Source: Lingula anatina (taxonomy: Eukaryota > Brachiopoda > Lingulata > Lingulida > Lingulidae). Taken from it: a DNA stretch of 64,000 nt. The stretch lies in contig NW_019775391.1 of the NCBI RefSeq assembly GCF_001039355.2, forward strand, positions 623,541 through 687,540, in the 5' to 3' direction. Numbering within the stretch: position 1 is the stretch's first letter; every line of letters begins with the position of its first letter. The notes beneath the pieces are model-generated. The model saw only the letters and a program-made list of their open reading frames with translations, searched no databases and had not been told where the DNA came from. Positions 12,921-25,235 of this stretch are shown piece by piece. The position numbers were made by a program, and so were the translations under genes.

Positions 12921-14519
12921 AGGGACGCAGGCGTCGTTTGGTTATTTAGAAGGAATAAGCAGTTCTAAAACGTTTCAAAGATAATGAATCCATTTTTCAA
13001 CCGGAAAGATGTTCTACTGTCTGTTCTTCAAAGTCTGTGAATCCGGATAGGGGTTCTCAAAACACGGCGTCTTTACGTCACAAGCTTTTCACTGCCACAG
13101 AATATCTGAAATGCTCCGCACTGCAATTTCGCTACTTGAAAATCAAAGCGCAATGAAAAACTTTCATTGAATTACACTGCTTAGATAAACATGTTCGAAG
13201 AGTTATTTTTTAATAAAAGTGCTACAACTGACACTCAGATTGGCAAGAGGTCCATCTTCAAATTTATATTACTTTTTCAAAGTGGTTGTATACTTTGTAC
13301 ATTTACTGACATTTTTTCTGGGGAAGCGCTTGCAATCTTAGCGGTACCACCAGCGTAGGAACATGTCAAATAAATTAAAAATAAACTTGTTATAAAAAAA
13401 TCCTAATGTTTTTTGTTTTCACATTTCTTTTCATGTTCATATACACTGATCCTGTAATTCATATAGTCTTGGATGTACTCTGTCAAATGGTGATCAGTAA
13501 CATCAACCCTGTTTTTTTTTCACTTTGTTTGCTTATGTCGTAAAAATTCCAGCCATTGATTCTAAAGAACCTTAGATGTATAATCAATTTCATCTTTTAA
13601 TTCAAATACCGTTAACGGAATGAAAAAGTGAAGTTAATGCAATAATATATTTACATACAGGATTTATATACAGGATTTTGTCCGTAAGGCCGTCAAGCGG
13701 GCATATATGGAAATTTAAAACTGAAGAAGCGGGTCTGTACCGAATTTGAAATTCAGACTTAACTTTAAAGTGAAAAAAGGAGCAAAGAAAGAGGTCTCAA
13801 ACTGACATTAATTGTATTCTAAGTTTTATTTTCATTCAGTATGGCAATAATAAACCAATTACAAATAAAATGGTAACAATATGATATTTAATTTGCAGGG
13901 TGTTAAAACACGCTCTTGAACAATTAAGACACACATTGCAGACTTATAGGCACGTCTATGTGACATATCAACATCGAAAACGTCATTTTCAATTCAGTTA
14001 TTTCAACCTTACATGCTTTCTGCAAAAATCTCATAAGAAGAGACTGTGCAAGTGAAATAATTCATCTCAGAGAAGAACATGCACGCCTCGTAACAAATAA
14101 AACACAGCGCAAGGTACCTTGGAAAGAAAAGTAATTTGTTCTAAGCAATCAATGAAATCGCTATTGAGACTACTATATCACGTAACTCCACCCTAAAGCT
14201 ATAATTAAAAAGTCATGATTACCTGTGCGATACCATCATTTACGTGTCTTCCAGCGACCTGATGTAATCTCAATAAGTATTTTTTATTAATTACACTGCC
14301 GCCAAGACTATCACCATTTTCAAAAGAGCATTTGGGGATAATCGAAAGAATTCGCCCCTAGTAAATAGCAAGTGCCGCGGTAATATACCACCCCTTCGTG
14401 GAAAGACGGTACCAGTGGGTCTTTCGAAGAACTTCCACATGTAGCTGTTTAATTCATGTTTTACAGAACAATGGATTGGCTGTTCTGGTACTTAACACAG
14501 TAATCAGGATCTGATACAA
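12921..14519. other. 3' UTR and convergent intergenic region
   Basis: SPARC (plus) and the IgGFc-type gene (minus) converge here. The interval holds the SPARC 3' UTR and its poly(A) signals. Minus-strand AATAAA motifs (TTTATT on the plus strand) near 14283 and 13826 could end the other gene's transcripts. No coding exon is seen. Confidence 0.6.
13212..13384 (+). terminator. SPARC polyadenylation signals
   Basis: AATAAA occurs at 13212-13217, 13369-13374 and 13379-13384, about 290 to 460 bp after the SPARC stop codon. Either cluster could set the 3' end. Which is used cannot be told from sequence. Confidence 0.6.
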
Positions 14520-17094
14520 TTATACCAATTGTTTTTCACTTGGCTTTATTTTATTTTTTAAGGGCGGCATCGGAAATGGTTTTTTCTCTGCTGCAGCGCC
14601 AGCGGTATTATTTTTAAGGGGTGGCGTGTTGCTCTTTAGTGGTGGTGGAGGAAACGGTCTTTTGTCTGCCAGTACAGCAGAATTAGTGTTGTTTTTGTGA
14701 TTTCCATTTGGCATTGTCTTCAGGTTCGTTTGTTTATTGCCATCGGCATTGTTTGTGGATGTCCCCGTCGATCGCGTATTACCGTTCTGTCGCGGGGGTT
14801 CAGGCACTTTGAGTGTATCCTTAGGGAAGACTTTACCAGAGTGAGGTCGGTATCTCTGAAGTCGCTGTTCCTTGGAGGATTTGGGTCTGCAACAGCGTTT
14901 GCAGCAAAACGTGCAACAGATGATGAGGAGCACTAAGACAATGGGCACTAAAATGAAAAACCAGGCTAAATACTGGGCACAAACGTAATGTGAGGCACAA
15001 TACATCTCAGTAACGTTCACCGCTGCAGAACCATTGTCCGGGAAACCATCGACTCCGCTTATGTTTACAATGTCATCCCCATACATTAAAGGGATGGTTG
15101 CAGTTTCGGGCGAAAAAGATATTCCCACAAAGACGCACCTGATTTTCAATTTGGGCGGTGTAGTGAAAAGGGAAATATCGTTTGGCTCATTGCCAGAACT
15201 CGTCAGTTCTTGTTCGTCATCAAATGATTCGTTTAAATACAACATGCTGTCATTCTGAACGATCATATCAAATTCAAGTACATAAGTAACGTTTGTATTG
15301 GTCGAATTTGTGGAATTAATAGTTGTTGCGTTTCTATCTGCGTCCGAAATAGCCATGAAATCGTCAGTTATTTTCTCGCCCATTACCATGTCGTCATTGT
15401 CGTCGGACGTCTCATTACCATTTACTTTCGTGGAGGTGGTTTTCCTACGGGAAATCAAAGAGCTATTTTTGTCGATTGTTTCATTGGCTAATAGTCCTAT
15501 CTCATCAATCACCGTTCCATTGGTTTTTGCTTTCATTTCGTTTAATACCACTAATTTGTCCTCTACACTAACCGTGTGGTTTATGTACTCCCTTTTTTCC
15601 TCATATTCAGACTCGTTGATTGTGGCGTTGCGAAAATTGGTCAAATTCTCTGATGGTTTAACAGAACTGGTATCAAATACCGGGTCAGTGTCGTTGAGTA
15701 TTGTACATCTGTATCCGTGGGATGTAAAATTCGTGATGTCTTCTGCCCTTGCATAAACCGTGAAGGTTTCTCCCCAGGGTGCTGTAGGCTCCCCTGGGGT
15801 TATCCCTTCGGAGGTGACACTGTTAGAAGACGAATTGTCGGAAGCAACATCACCGGAATCGGTCAAGTTTTCTAAACTCGTGCAATTATTCAATGAATCT
15901 GGCACGCAGTCCGTGCCATTATAGTTTTCCCAGTTCGAAACGGAACAGTTTGTTCTATTTCCCGTACACAGTTTATTTCCCTCTCCATCAAAAATAGTTT
16001 CATTATAGTCTCTGCCTGTTACATTTCGGTTGACATATGTGCCATTGACAAATAAATGTGTGGCGTTGTACCACGGGCTTGAAACGTTAGTTTTGTTTCC
16101 ACCCATAAAGCCCGTAGTGGTGCTTTCACCATTGCCAGGCCCACCAGTGTTGCTCCCGCCATTGCTATTCCCATTACTGTTACCGTTGCCGTTTCCATTG
16201 TCACCGTTCCCAGCATTGCTGTTGCCATTGTTTCCGTTGCCATTGTTACTGTTTCCATCATCACCGTTGCCATTGTTTCCTTGCCATTGTTACCATCGCT
16301 ATTATTGTTGCTTTCTATTCCGTTATTGGCGCCGTCATTGCCGCCGTTATTGCCTTCTCCATTATAACCATCAGTAGTCCTGCTGGTACTCCCTGAAGCT
16401 GCATCAGAATCCCTTACAGTAGTGACTTTGAAAACAGTTTCAGTAGTCAAATTATTATTGTTCCTGTTACTGTCTCCGCCTGAATTACCATCGTTGCCGC
16501 TGATGTCATTGCCGTTGGAGCCATCGTTGGAACCACCGCCCCCGCCGCTAATTCCAGAACCTGAAGTTGTAAAATCACCGAGAAGACGAGTTGTACCACT
16601 TTCACCACTCCAGTTACTGTCACCGTCACTGTGACTTGTGGTCATACCTGATAGCCAAACACCGGGGGTTGTAATACTTTCAGTGCTGTGACCATTTTCA
16701 GTGCCATCACTACTGGCTGAAGTGTACTCGTTCAAAGTCGTTCCAGCGCCATCATAGCTATTTGGTAATGGCGTTGCGTCACGTCCCCCATCGATGACGT
16801 CAGATGACGTCGTTAATTGATAAGTGCCGTCGTTGTACTCCCCGCGTCCTGTTGTTAATGAAAAAATCGGGCTATAGGTTGTCGAATCACCCCATTCCGC
16901 AGGATCTCTGGTCGCCGAGAGTTGTGAGCCTTGAGGCAATGTGTCTGAGGTAGCTCCGTTGTTCATCCAACCGTCGATATTTGGAGTGGTTGGGTCTTCC
17001 CCGTTGTCCTCGCCATATGACGGAGAAGTGACACCATCACTATTCAAAGAGGAGTCTGTGGAAGGTGCTGTTCCAAAGTATGTCGGTGTAGTCC
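14520..17094 (-). CDS. Alternative terminal exon 3b of the IgGFc-type membrane protein (Asn/Gly/Ser-rich stalk, TM helix, Pro-rich tail), frame-broken
   Basis: A strong acceptor (CAATTTCAG|GG) opens this exon at 17094 in the phase that fits the donor at 21104. It encodes a Thr/Ser/Gly/Asn stalk with NGN/DGN repeats, then a region with more than 20 N-x-S/T glycosylation sites, a transmembrane helix (AWFFILVPIVLVLLIICC) near 14970-14900, a Cys-rich juxtamembrane stretch (CCTFCCKRCC) and a basic tail with KRPFPPPPLK and KKPFPMPPLK. The frame breaks at about 16280/16281: neighbouring repeat units read TTTCCGTTGCC on the plus strand, but here one G is missing. As given, the upstream frame stops at 16019, before the membrane helix. 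The exon is 2575 bp, exactly one base short of the length that would close the frame. It could instead belong to a separate gene with unseen 5' exons. Confidence 0.75.
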
Positions 17095-17721
17095 CTGAAA
17101 TTGGTGCAAACGTATATAATTCTAGAATCATTAATAGCACAATTGTTTTTTAATATAACTTATCTAAAGTGACTTTCTCTATAAAAATGATATACGTAAA
17201 ATAATCCTAGGTAACTTTTGTCGTGGTCTATAAAAGATAATGTATATCCAATTAATACAAATGAAAACAAAGAAAATGAATAAGAAACAATTTCGTTAAA
17301 AAGTAAACATTTCCCGACCGGTTGGCATGAAACGCACGACACACCTGCAAGACGCTCGAATTCAGAAAGGCGGACGAGACACGACGGGTGCCTCATACTA
17401 TAGTAGAGATAATGAAACGTCCAGATTCGTAAACCTTCAAAATTGCCTAGTCAGATTCACTTGGTTTGCACCCGATTATTTCCTCATACGTAAAGTAAAT
17501 AACATGAAACATATATGTAGATTTCACCATAATGCGTTCATGAACCCAGGTCTGGCAATGTTCTACTTGTGAGTGAGGCGTTGTACTTACATCGGAGAAA
17601 GTGAAGGATAAGGACACTCCACGTGAAATAGACAGTGCCACTGCAGAAAGGAGAGATGACACACTGCCGATGGCGAAACACGAAACTTTTTCAGATTACA
17701 GAAAGAAAACGGCTAAGGCAT

Positions 17722-17819
17722 TTCTCTCTCTCTCTCTCCCCCTCTCTCTCTCACACACACACGCACGCACACAAACACACGCAGAAACACACACACATAC
17801 ACTCACACACACACACACA
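17722..17819. repeat. Compound (TC)n/(AC)n microsatellite
   Basis: TC-rich then AC-rich dinucleotide runs with small interruptions, about 100 bp, between the two alternative terminal exons. Confidence 0.95.
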
Positions 17820-19037
17820 AACTAAATGCCGAACTGGTGAGTTTGCTGAATAAGGCACCACGCTTCGAGAACACTAAGGAAAAGGCATTAAAGAAAACAG
17901 GATAGGGGCTATTCCAGGGATTCAAGGTAATTTATACACAGCACGACACGTGCTCTTGCAGATAACCAAATGTCAGAGTAGGAAATATTTTATAATGTGA
18001 GTCAACTAAATTTAAATCATGAGCGGTTGAAAAATTGCACAATTCCGTCAATAACAGCCTCGAAACCATTTGGAATAGCTCCGTCTATGAAACACAATAA
18101 CATAAAGAGGAAACTTGAAAATACAAATACGTGTAACAATTTTATTAGAATATAAGGAAAAACTGTCGAGTTTACAACGAGAAACAGTAAACAATACAGA
18201 ATAAAATAGAATTGATTTTCAAACAATATCACATTAAAATATGCAATGGGAAAATGAAAAATGAAAGAGTTCAATTGAAATGGATTGTGCCGCAATATAC
18301 CAAGTGAATCTGACCAAACGTTGGCAGTATTTGCATGCAATTCTATGCTTTTATGTCATTTGTAAAAGCGACGATCGTTTAGAAGTGACGATAAATTTAA
18401 AGTCTACGCTACCTCATCCGCTAAATAGAATTTTTTTATTGTCATAATTGAACTCTTTTTCTCTTTTTGTCATCCTTTTGTTGCATGCTGTAGCTAAAAC
18501 GACTCTTATATCATATATCTCATAATGTTAGATGATTTGGACGGGCTATGATAATGCTTTAGTTAAGCGAATATGATGAGTATTAAACTATTAAGTCTCT
18601 ACGTATTCAAATATATATATATATATATTCATATTCTTATGCATTATTACATGTTTTGATACTTAAATATATCACAGCCAATATCTACGCCTTCTCTTCT
18701 TATTCATATGTGCAAGACCTATGCTGTGCTGTGCTGGGTAGTGAAAGCAAATGCTAGATTTTTCCTAAAGCAATTTTGGTAAAAATCCAAACAAATATGC
18801 ACGTCAATTGCCCATTATACTAACCAAACATAAATTGGAAAAAAACGTTGTAATTTAGGGGCGCTATTTTCTTAATTCTTTTGCACAGAACGATATTTGT
18901 AAGTTATTAAAATCCCATAACGATGCCATTTAAAGGCTTTCTCTCAGCTATCACTATGAAGCTTGCTTGTTCTACCTATTCTACGTGTGTTTAGTTCATG
19001 CACATGCATGTGTCATTAAATATACTAATGTATAACA
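17820..19037 (-). other. Spacer after terminal exon 3a
   Basis: AT-rich sequence with no supported exon. It probably includes the 3' UTR of terminal exon 3a. A minus-strand AATAAA (TTTATT on the plus strand) occurs near 18434, about 600 bp beyond the stop. A short (AT) run lies near 18612-18628. Confidence 0.5.
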
Positions 19038-22000
19038 TTAAATCAGATGAGTCCGGGTCGGAAACTCCTTTGGTGCTGATGTACTTTTACGTTTTCCGCT
19101 TGGTTCTTGTGCAACTCTATTTTTCTTAGAGTTTTTATATAACATAGCCAAACAAAAAGCTGCCCCTACAAGTATCAACAGTCCTGCGAATATTCCTATC
19201 ACTAGCAAAATCATATTCGGATCAACAATGGGTTGATCACCATCGTCATTTCTTGTAGAATTTAAGCTTTTATCTGCTTTACCGTTTTTAATTATGTCCC
19301 TGAGAATGTTAGAATCTTCGTTCAGAACAACGTTTGATTGTCCATCTTTCAATCTCGTCTTACCTCGACCATCAGAGCCGTCGCCATCGCCATCGCCATC
19401 GCCATCGCCATTAGCGCCGCCATCTTGGCCGCCATTTGCACCGCTCGTATCGTCTGCGCCATCACCGCCGCCATTACCTTCCGTGGAACCATCGCCCCCT
19501 CCTAACCCCCCATTTAAAGATTGTGTAGACCTCTCAGAACCAGTACTGACATCATTTACAGTGGTGTCAGCACTGGTCCCCAGGCCCTCGCCATTGCTGC
19601 CGCTTTGACCGCTGCCGCTTTGACCGCTGCCGGTGACACCAGTGGTGTCCGTGGCCCCTTCACCATTGGCAGTAGATGGCATGTCGCCACCCAGCCCAGG
19701 TGTTAAGCCATTTTGTAAATTAGTATCGGTATTGCCTGCGCTTTTGTCAGTGGAACCCTGGGTATTAGTGCTGCTATCAGCACCAGTGGTGGCATCAAGC
19801 GTGACGTCATTAGGACCACCAGTCTGTTTTCCACCTTCTGCGCCTGCGCCTGTGCCGCTCACGTCGCTTGCGCTTGAATTCCCGTACATATTTGTTCCGT
19901 TTTCGTACATCCCATTCGTAGTGCCATTTAGGAAACCAAATGATGACGTCACTCCACCGTTTTCGCCGATCTGGTCGTCAGGACCAGTGCCGCCACTTTT
20001 GCCGTCTGCGCCAGTGCCCCCTGAAACGTCGGAATCGGTATATTGAGCATACAAATCATACATAGCGCTTGTAGCGTCATAAGCACCATTATGTACTCCT
20101 CCTTCACCATTGCCTGGACCACCAGCACCACCAATTCCACCGCCTTGGCCTTCAGCGCCACCTGTCGACGAGTCACCTGTGCCATCTATACCTGTTCCGT
20201 TCAAGCCACCTGTGCTGTTGGTGCCGTTCAAACCATACATTGTATTAGGATCTTCCGTCGTGATATTTGCTACAGTCGTCGGTTCGGTTGTGGTTGGAAC
20301 TGATGTTGTAGATTGGGTAGAGACAGTGGTTGTCGTAAACCCGCTATTCTCCTCTATCCACTGTTCTAAACCTAAAATGATTTAAAATACACGATAGAGC
20401 TGCCAACTTGTATAATTCTGAATTGAAATATTCGCTTTAATCGTGTCTTTAACACTGTTGATCGTATTTTGTTAAATGTAAACAAAAGTTAAAAAAAAAA
20501 CATTTAATAAGATCAACTTGAAATCGAATAAAATCAAATAATGCCATTTACTTCTTCTGTCCCTTTGAACATTTTTGTTTGCTTCTCCTTATGCGGAATT
20601 GAAGGGCAAGGCGATCGCATTATTGCATGCTTGAAGAGGGTTGTTTACTACGACACCGCCTATAATTACCTGTGTCCGCGTTAGCCACCCATGGTCAAAG
20701 TATATTTCTGCACTAAGTTGAAAACTCATTTGTTACACTGCAATGATTAGGCAATTGAAGGCAATCTACACGCGTTTGAAAATTCCCTACAGTCATACGG
20801 GCCATTCAGAATAGATCCGGTTATCAGCTGATCCAAGGATCAAATATAGATTCGGATTTGTATTTTATATCGGATCTTAAGAGATACCATTACACCGATT
20901 CGGATATATATTTTACATCAGATCTAAGGAGATGCCATTCCGAATGGTTATCCTAACCATCTTTCAACTTATTGCTAGTTTATCCCTGTGCTGTGAATAA
21001 GTGCGTAAAAGAGAATTTACTTTTACCTGGAAAAACATGGTAAAACAGATATGGAAAGACTTAAGATTCGAGCCTCATGTTTAACAAGTTTTTATAATTT
21101 TACCTTGGCACCCAGACTCCACTATTGTGGCGTAGCACACCGACCAGTCTTTGGACGGAAGGTTCTCTAAGCTGTTGTATTGCGTAATACGTTGAACACC
21201 CTCAATGACAGTACCGCATCCATCTAAAACCTGATACTGCCTTACGATATTCGTGGTACAGACCGTACCTGACGTCACATCCGTGTAAGAAATAGTGACA
21301 TCACCAAGATTTGAACACTGCTCGTGCTGCCACGCAGTTGCTTCGCCCGCATTGGCAGGAGAGTTGCCAGAGTCGTTTACGCTGCTGCAAAGGACCACGT
21401 CGTCTGGAACGTAGAGGATCGGCGGGATGGCCGCCACGTCTTCATCTATTAAGCCGTCATTGTCGTCATCCTTGTGGTTCAGCAGTTCCTCGTCAACTTT
21501 TCCGTCGCAGTCGTTGTCCTCGCCGTCTGTGCTCTTTCCATAGGTCGGAACACAGCTTTCACGGTCCAGGTTTGCCATACGCATGCCCCCTGGATAGCCG
21601 TAGGACACAGAGGTGCCCCACCCATACGAGAACACAGAGAACGTGGCTATCGGGGACAGGTGCTCTATCACGTGAGATCCAGACGAGACTCGAATCTGGC
21701 CTCCAACAAGGTCTGTTGTGGGAATATCAATCCATTGGACCGACGCAGAATCACTTTTTTCTTCTATAGTCCCTCCATCAATACGAAGACCGTCCAAATC
21801 TGTCTTTTTTATAATGACATTAATGTAATTTCTGTAGTCAGACTCAGTGTCAACTGTTGCTATAGTGTATCGTGCAGAGTATTGCTCGATAGGAGGCAAA
21901 ACCATCATGAAAGGATCTGCGTCCAGGTTGTCCGTTGAACTGCTTTGCGCAAACTGTAGCACCATGATTGGGAAATTTGATTCAATGTAAGCAAGAATTG

Positions 22001-23581
22001 GGGGTTCTATTGTTATCTCATATTTTTCTGTCGCCTGCAGAGTAACAGACATTGGATATTGGGTCAAATAAATGTCCACTTTTGTCTCATTCCTAGAAGC
22101 TACAATTCGAAACACATCTCCAGACCTGCGTTCCGCTGAAGGAACCGTTCCAAAACGGTATCCCCATTTTTCAACCGGGAACATCTGCTCCACGAGATGA
22201 TCGCACGCCACGTGACCGCAGGGGACGTAACTACACACGTTACCCGACATTACAGCAACAGGCTTTGAGGAGAACACCTGATATCCAGTGACGTCAAAGT
22301 CAGACAGCTGGATGGTCTCCAGTCTGTTCAAAGTAAAATTGGCAAATCTTGCGAGATCAGCATTCAGGGGTTCGTATCGGGGAGCAAGAATCCTTACGCT
22401 CGTATTGTCGTGAACACCGACAATCCCGAACTCTCCCCGTAGTTTTGCGACTGAAATACAGGCCTCATAGCTACCTGTAATATAGTGCGTCCCTAGAACG
22501 TCAACTGGGAGTCCCAGAAACGCGTCAGAGGTCCCCTGCGCCGAGTTGGCTGCGTAAATAACGAACTCCTGATCTGAGAAGAGACGCAGGCCTCTGTTTT
22601 CGATCAGATTGTCAATCATGACGACGGAGGTAGGCAAGTCTACTCTGGTGATTGTGTTCGGTGCAACGGTGACAACCATGTCTTCCATGTCAATATCATA
22701 GCCCGCCTGGAGGTACACGGTGATGTTGCTGTGATGGTTGGTGGTGAGGTATACAGAAATGTTGGTGTTGGCGTAGTTGGAGATGTAACCAATAATGAAC
22801 TCTGTCCCCATGTTGTCTGGGAGAGCTAGAACAGGAACAGTAAGAATAAATATCAACACAGGATGAAATCAGTCGGAATACTTACTACAATCTGATTGTT
22901 TTTCATATAAAATGATACATGCAATGAACATATTATTGCAACGCTCTGGAGAATCCGATTCAGGTTAACAAAACGGTACAGGTGAAATGACAAACTTTCG
23001 TAAACACTGTTATCAATCTTGATAGCTTAATTTATGAGAACTTTTTAGAATTTTTTAGGATTTGCAGATAATTTTTTTTAATTGCAAAGTTTTGACGTTT
23101 GCATACGTTTGATTCAAGACGACAAACACACACAGACACGCACTTTATTGCATTACCTGACAGGAGTTTTTTTTTCTTTAAACCAATTTACTGAAAATGA
23201 TTAATTATTTAAGGCTGATAATGTAATCGGGCATGAGCCCCGTCTTGTATCTTGGGGCTATATATAGACTCAAAGATATTTTAATCAATCAGTGATGATG
23301 GTTCCTCGGATGTACGACGCCATTATCGCACATAACTATGGTGTAAAATACACTGTTCATTTTTCTCGTGCCCTGAATCGGTATTGTATCTGTCTGAAAA
23401 ACTCCACAGCTAACTTCGCACAGATAATGGGAAAATAACGACCTAGCTGTAAAGAATAACCAGCGGCTACTTTGATGACGTTATTTTTTTTAACCAACAA
23501 AAAAGGCAGGATATTTTCAATGGTTTTTTATTTTTTTTATTTTTTATTTTTTTATTTTATTTTATTATTATTATTTTTTTT

Positions 23582-23618
<37 letters not shown>

Positions 23619-23928
23619 AAGGCTATACTTTTGGCTTTCGAAAAGACTATATATATTGTCACTGCAAATGAACTTTACTCATTTGGTGTAATATGTGTTT
23701 CTGATCAACAGAAAATAGGCCCAAGATCTACACATATAAATAAGGACACTGTTCAATACAGATGGTGGGCATTTCTTTTTTTAAGTGAGGAGGCCTTTAT
23801 GGGAACTAGTTTTTAGAATGTTATCTGATTCTAATACTATTATAATCGACGGAAAATAGGACCCTAGTGTGATATTCTATCAAAAATTATCTGTAAAATT
23901 ATTCGTAAATCACAGTGCATGTACGCAT

Positions 23929-23963
<35 letters not shown>

Positions 23964-25189
23964 TTCAATGATTGTTGATAAATCAAGTGATTTAATCATT
24001 GGATGACTTAAAATGGGACATCGTGAGACTGATTAAAGAAATAAGTAATTTTGTTGAATAACATGGGTTGTTCGACATAGCACGTTATCTATCTTCACTC
24101 TCTGCTCTTGGGTATCAAATTCGGCTAATAAGAACGCTTCTGAGAATAACTTCAATGCCAAATAATGAAAGAATGAAAGAAAAAAGAAAAATGAAAAAGA
24201 AACAGATAGATGCCATGTTTTTAAGTTCCAAAACTTAATATCAGGCCATTCATATTACATTCACTGGGCAAGAGCACAGATACCTCAATTAAAATGCCAG
24301 CACAAAACAACGACAACAGGAAACCAGTCTTGGCCTTCTAATTTTAAGAAACTCTACAAGGTACGTCATTGCGATTATGCATTTTGTTGGGATTTTGAAA
24401 TAACTGAGCATCTTTGTGCAACGTCTACCCACGCATAAAATTCTGCAGCGGCAAATTAGAATATGGGTCCTCAAATGTGCAATAACCATGTTTTGTTTTC
24501 GATTGACGGTATAAAAATATAGTTGACTTGAGCTGCAGTAAGAGCTGCTACATTTCGGTCGTGATTCATCAAACGTGAACTTGGTGACCACTCCTCAATT
24601 GTCCAATACCCCCACTTGTAATACATGGAGTTCTCAAGATATGTACACTGGTTAATTATTCAGCACCTCTGTGTTGAAAATCGAAGCTTATCGTCACAGT
24701 AAATGAATCAAATGGCTACATGACTATTAATTAAGTCTCTGTGGTTCTCTTGGGGGTTTGTGTACGTATGGCTTGTCCGAGACGAGCGTTATTTGCTAAA
24801 TCCTGCCTTTGTCTATAAACAATGTCACCCTTCCACCCTCATTTCAAAAATTCTTATAAAGTGGAACTGTCATATGATAATGTTTCATAGTTTTTGTTGA
24901 ACATCATCTGTTTACGAATTCGCAACACTCGCATGCAATTTGTCTTAAGTCCATACACTATGCTTTGTTCGTAAGACTTGTTTATGCTCAACCATTTTGT
25001 TGTATTTATTCTTGATTTTACATTTCCCTTTCACTTTACGGTGAAATATTTACTAAACACAAGTTTATACAAAAAGACAGTTTTGTAACTATCAAATATT
25101 TCACATAAAAATGCAAGGTGCCTGCCAATTTATTGTTTTCGTTATTGTATTCACAAGTAAACAAACTAGTAAAAAAAAAAAAAAACAGA

Positions 25190-25235
<46 letters not shown>

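Noticed and set aside
15298-16634. Plus-strand Leu/Pro-rich frames opposite exon 3b
   Set aside because: They come from the complement of repeated NGN/GGN codons. The minus strand has the acceptor, sequons and membrane helix.
19294-20385. Plus-strand Pro/Ser-rich and Thr/Cys-rich frames opposite the mucin-like exon 3a
   Set aside because: They are shadows of Gly/Ser/Thr-rich minus-strand codons, with no splice sites or known domain.
23472-23816. 114 aa plus-strand frame with Phe/Leu and Val/Cys runs
   Set aside because: It is the translation of a T-rich tract and a GT microsatellite.
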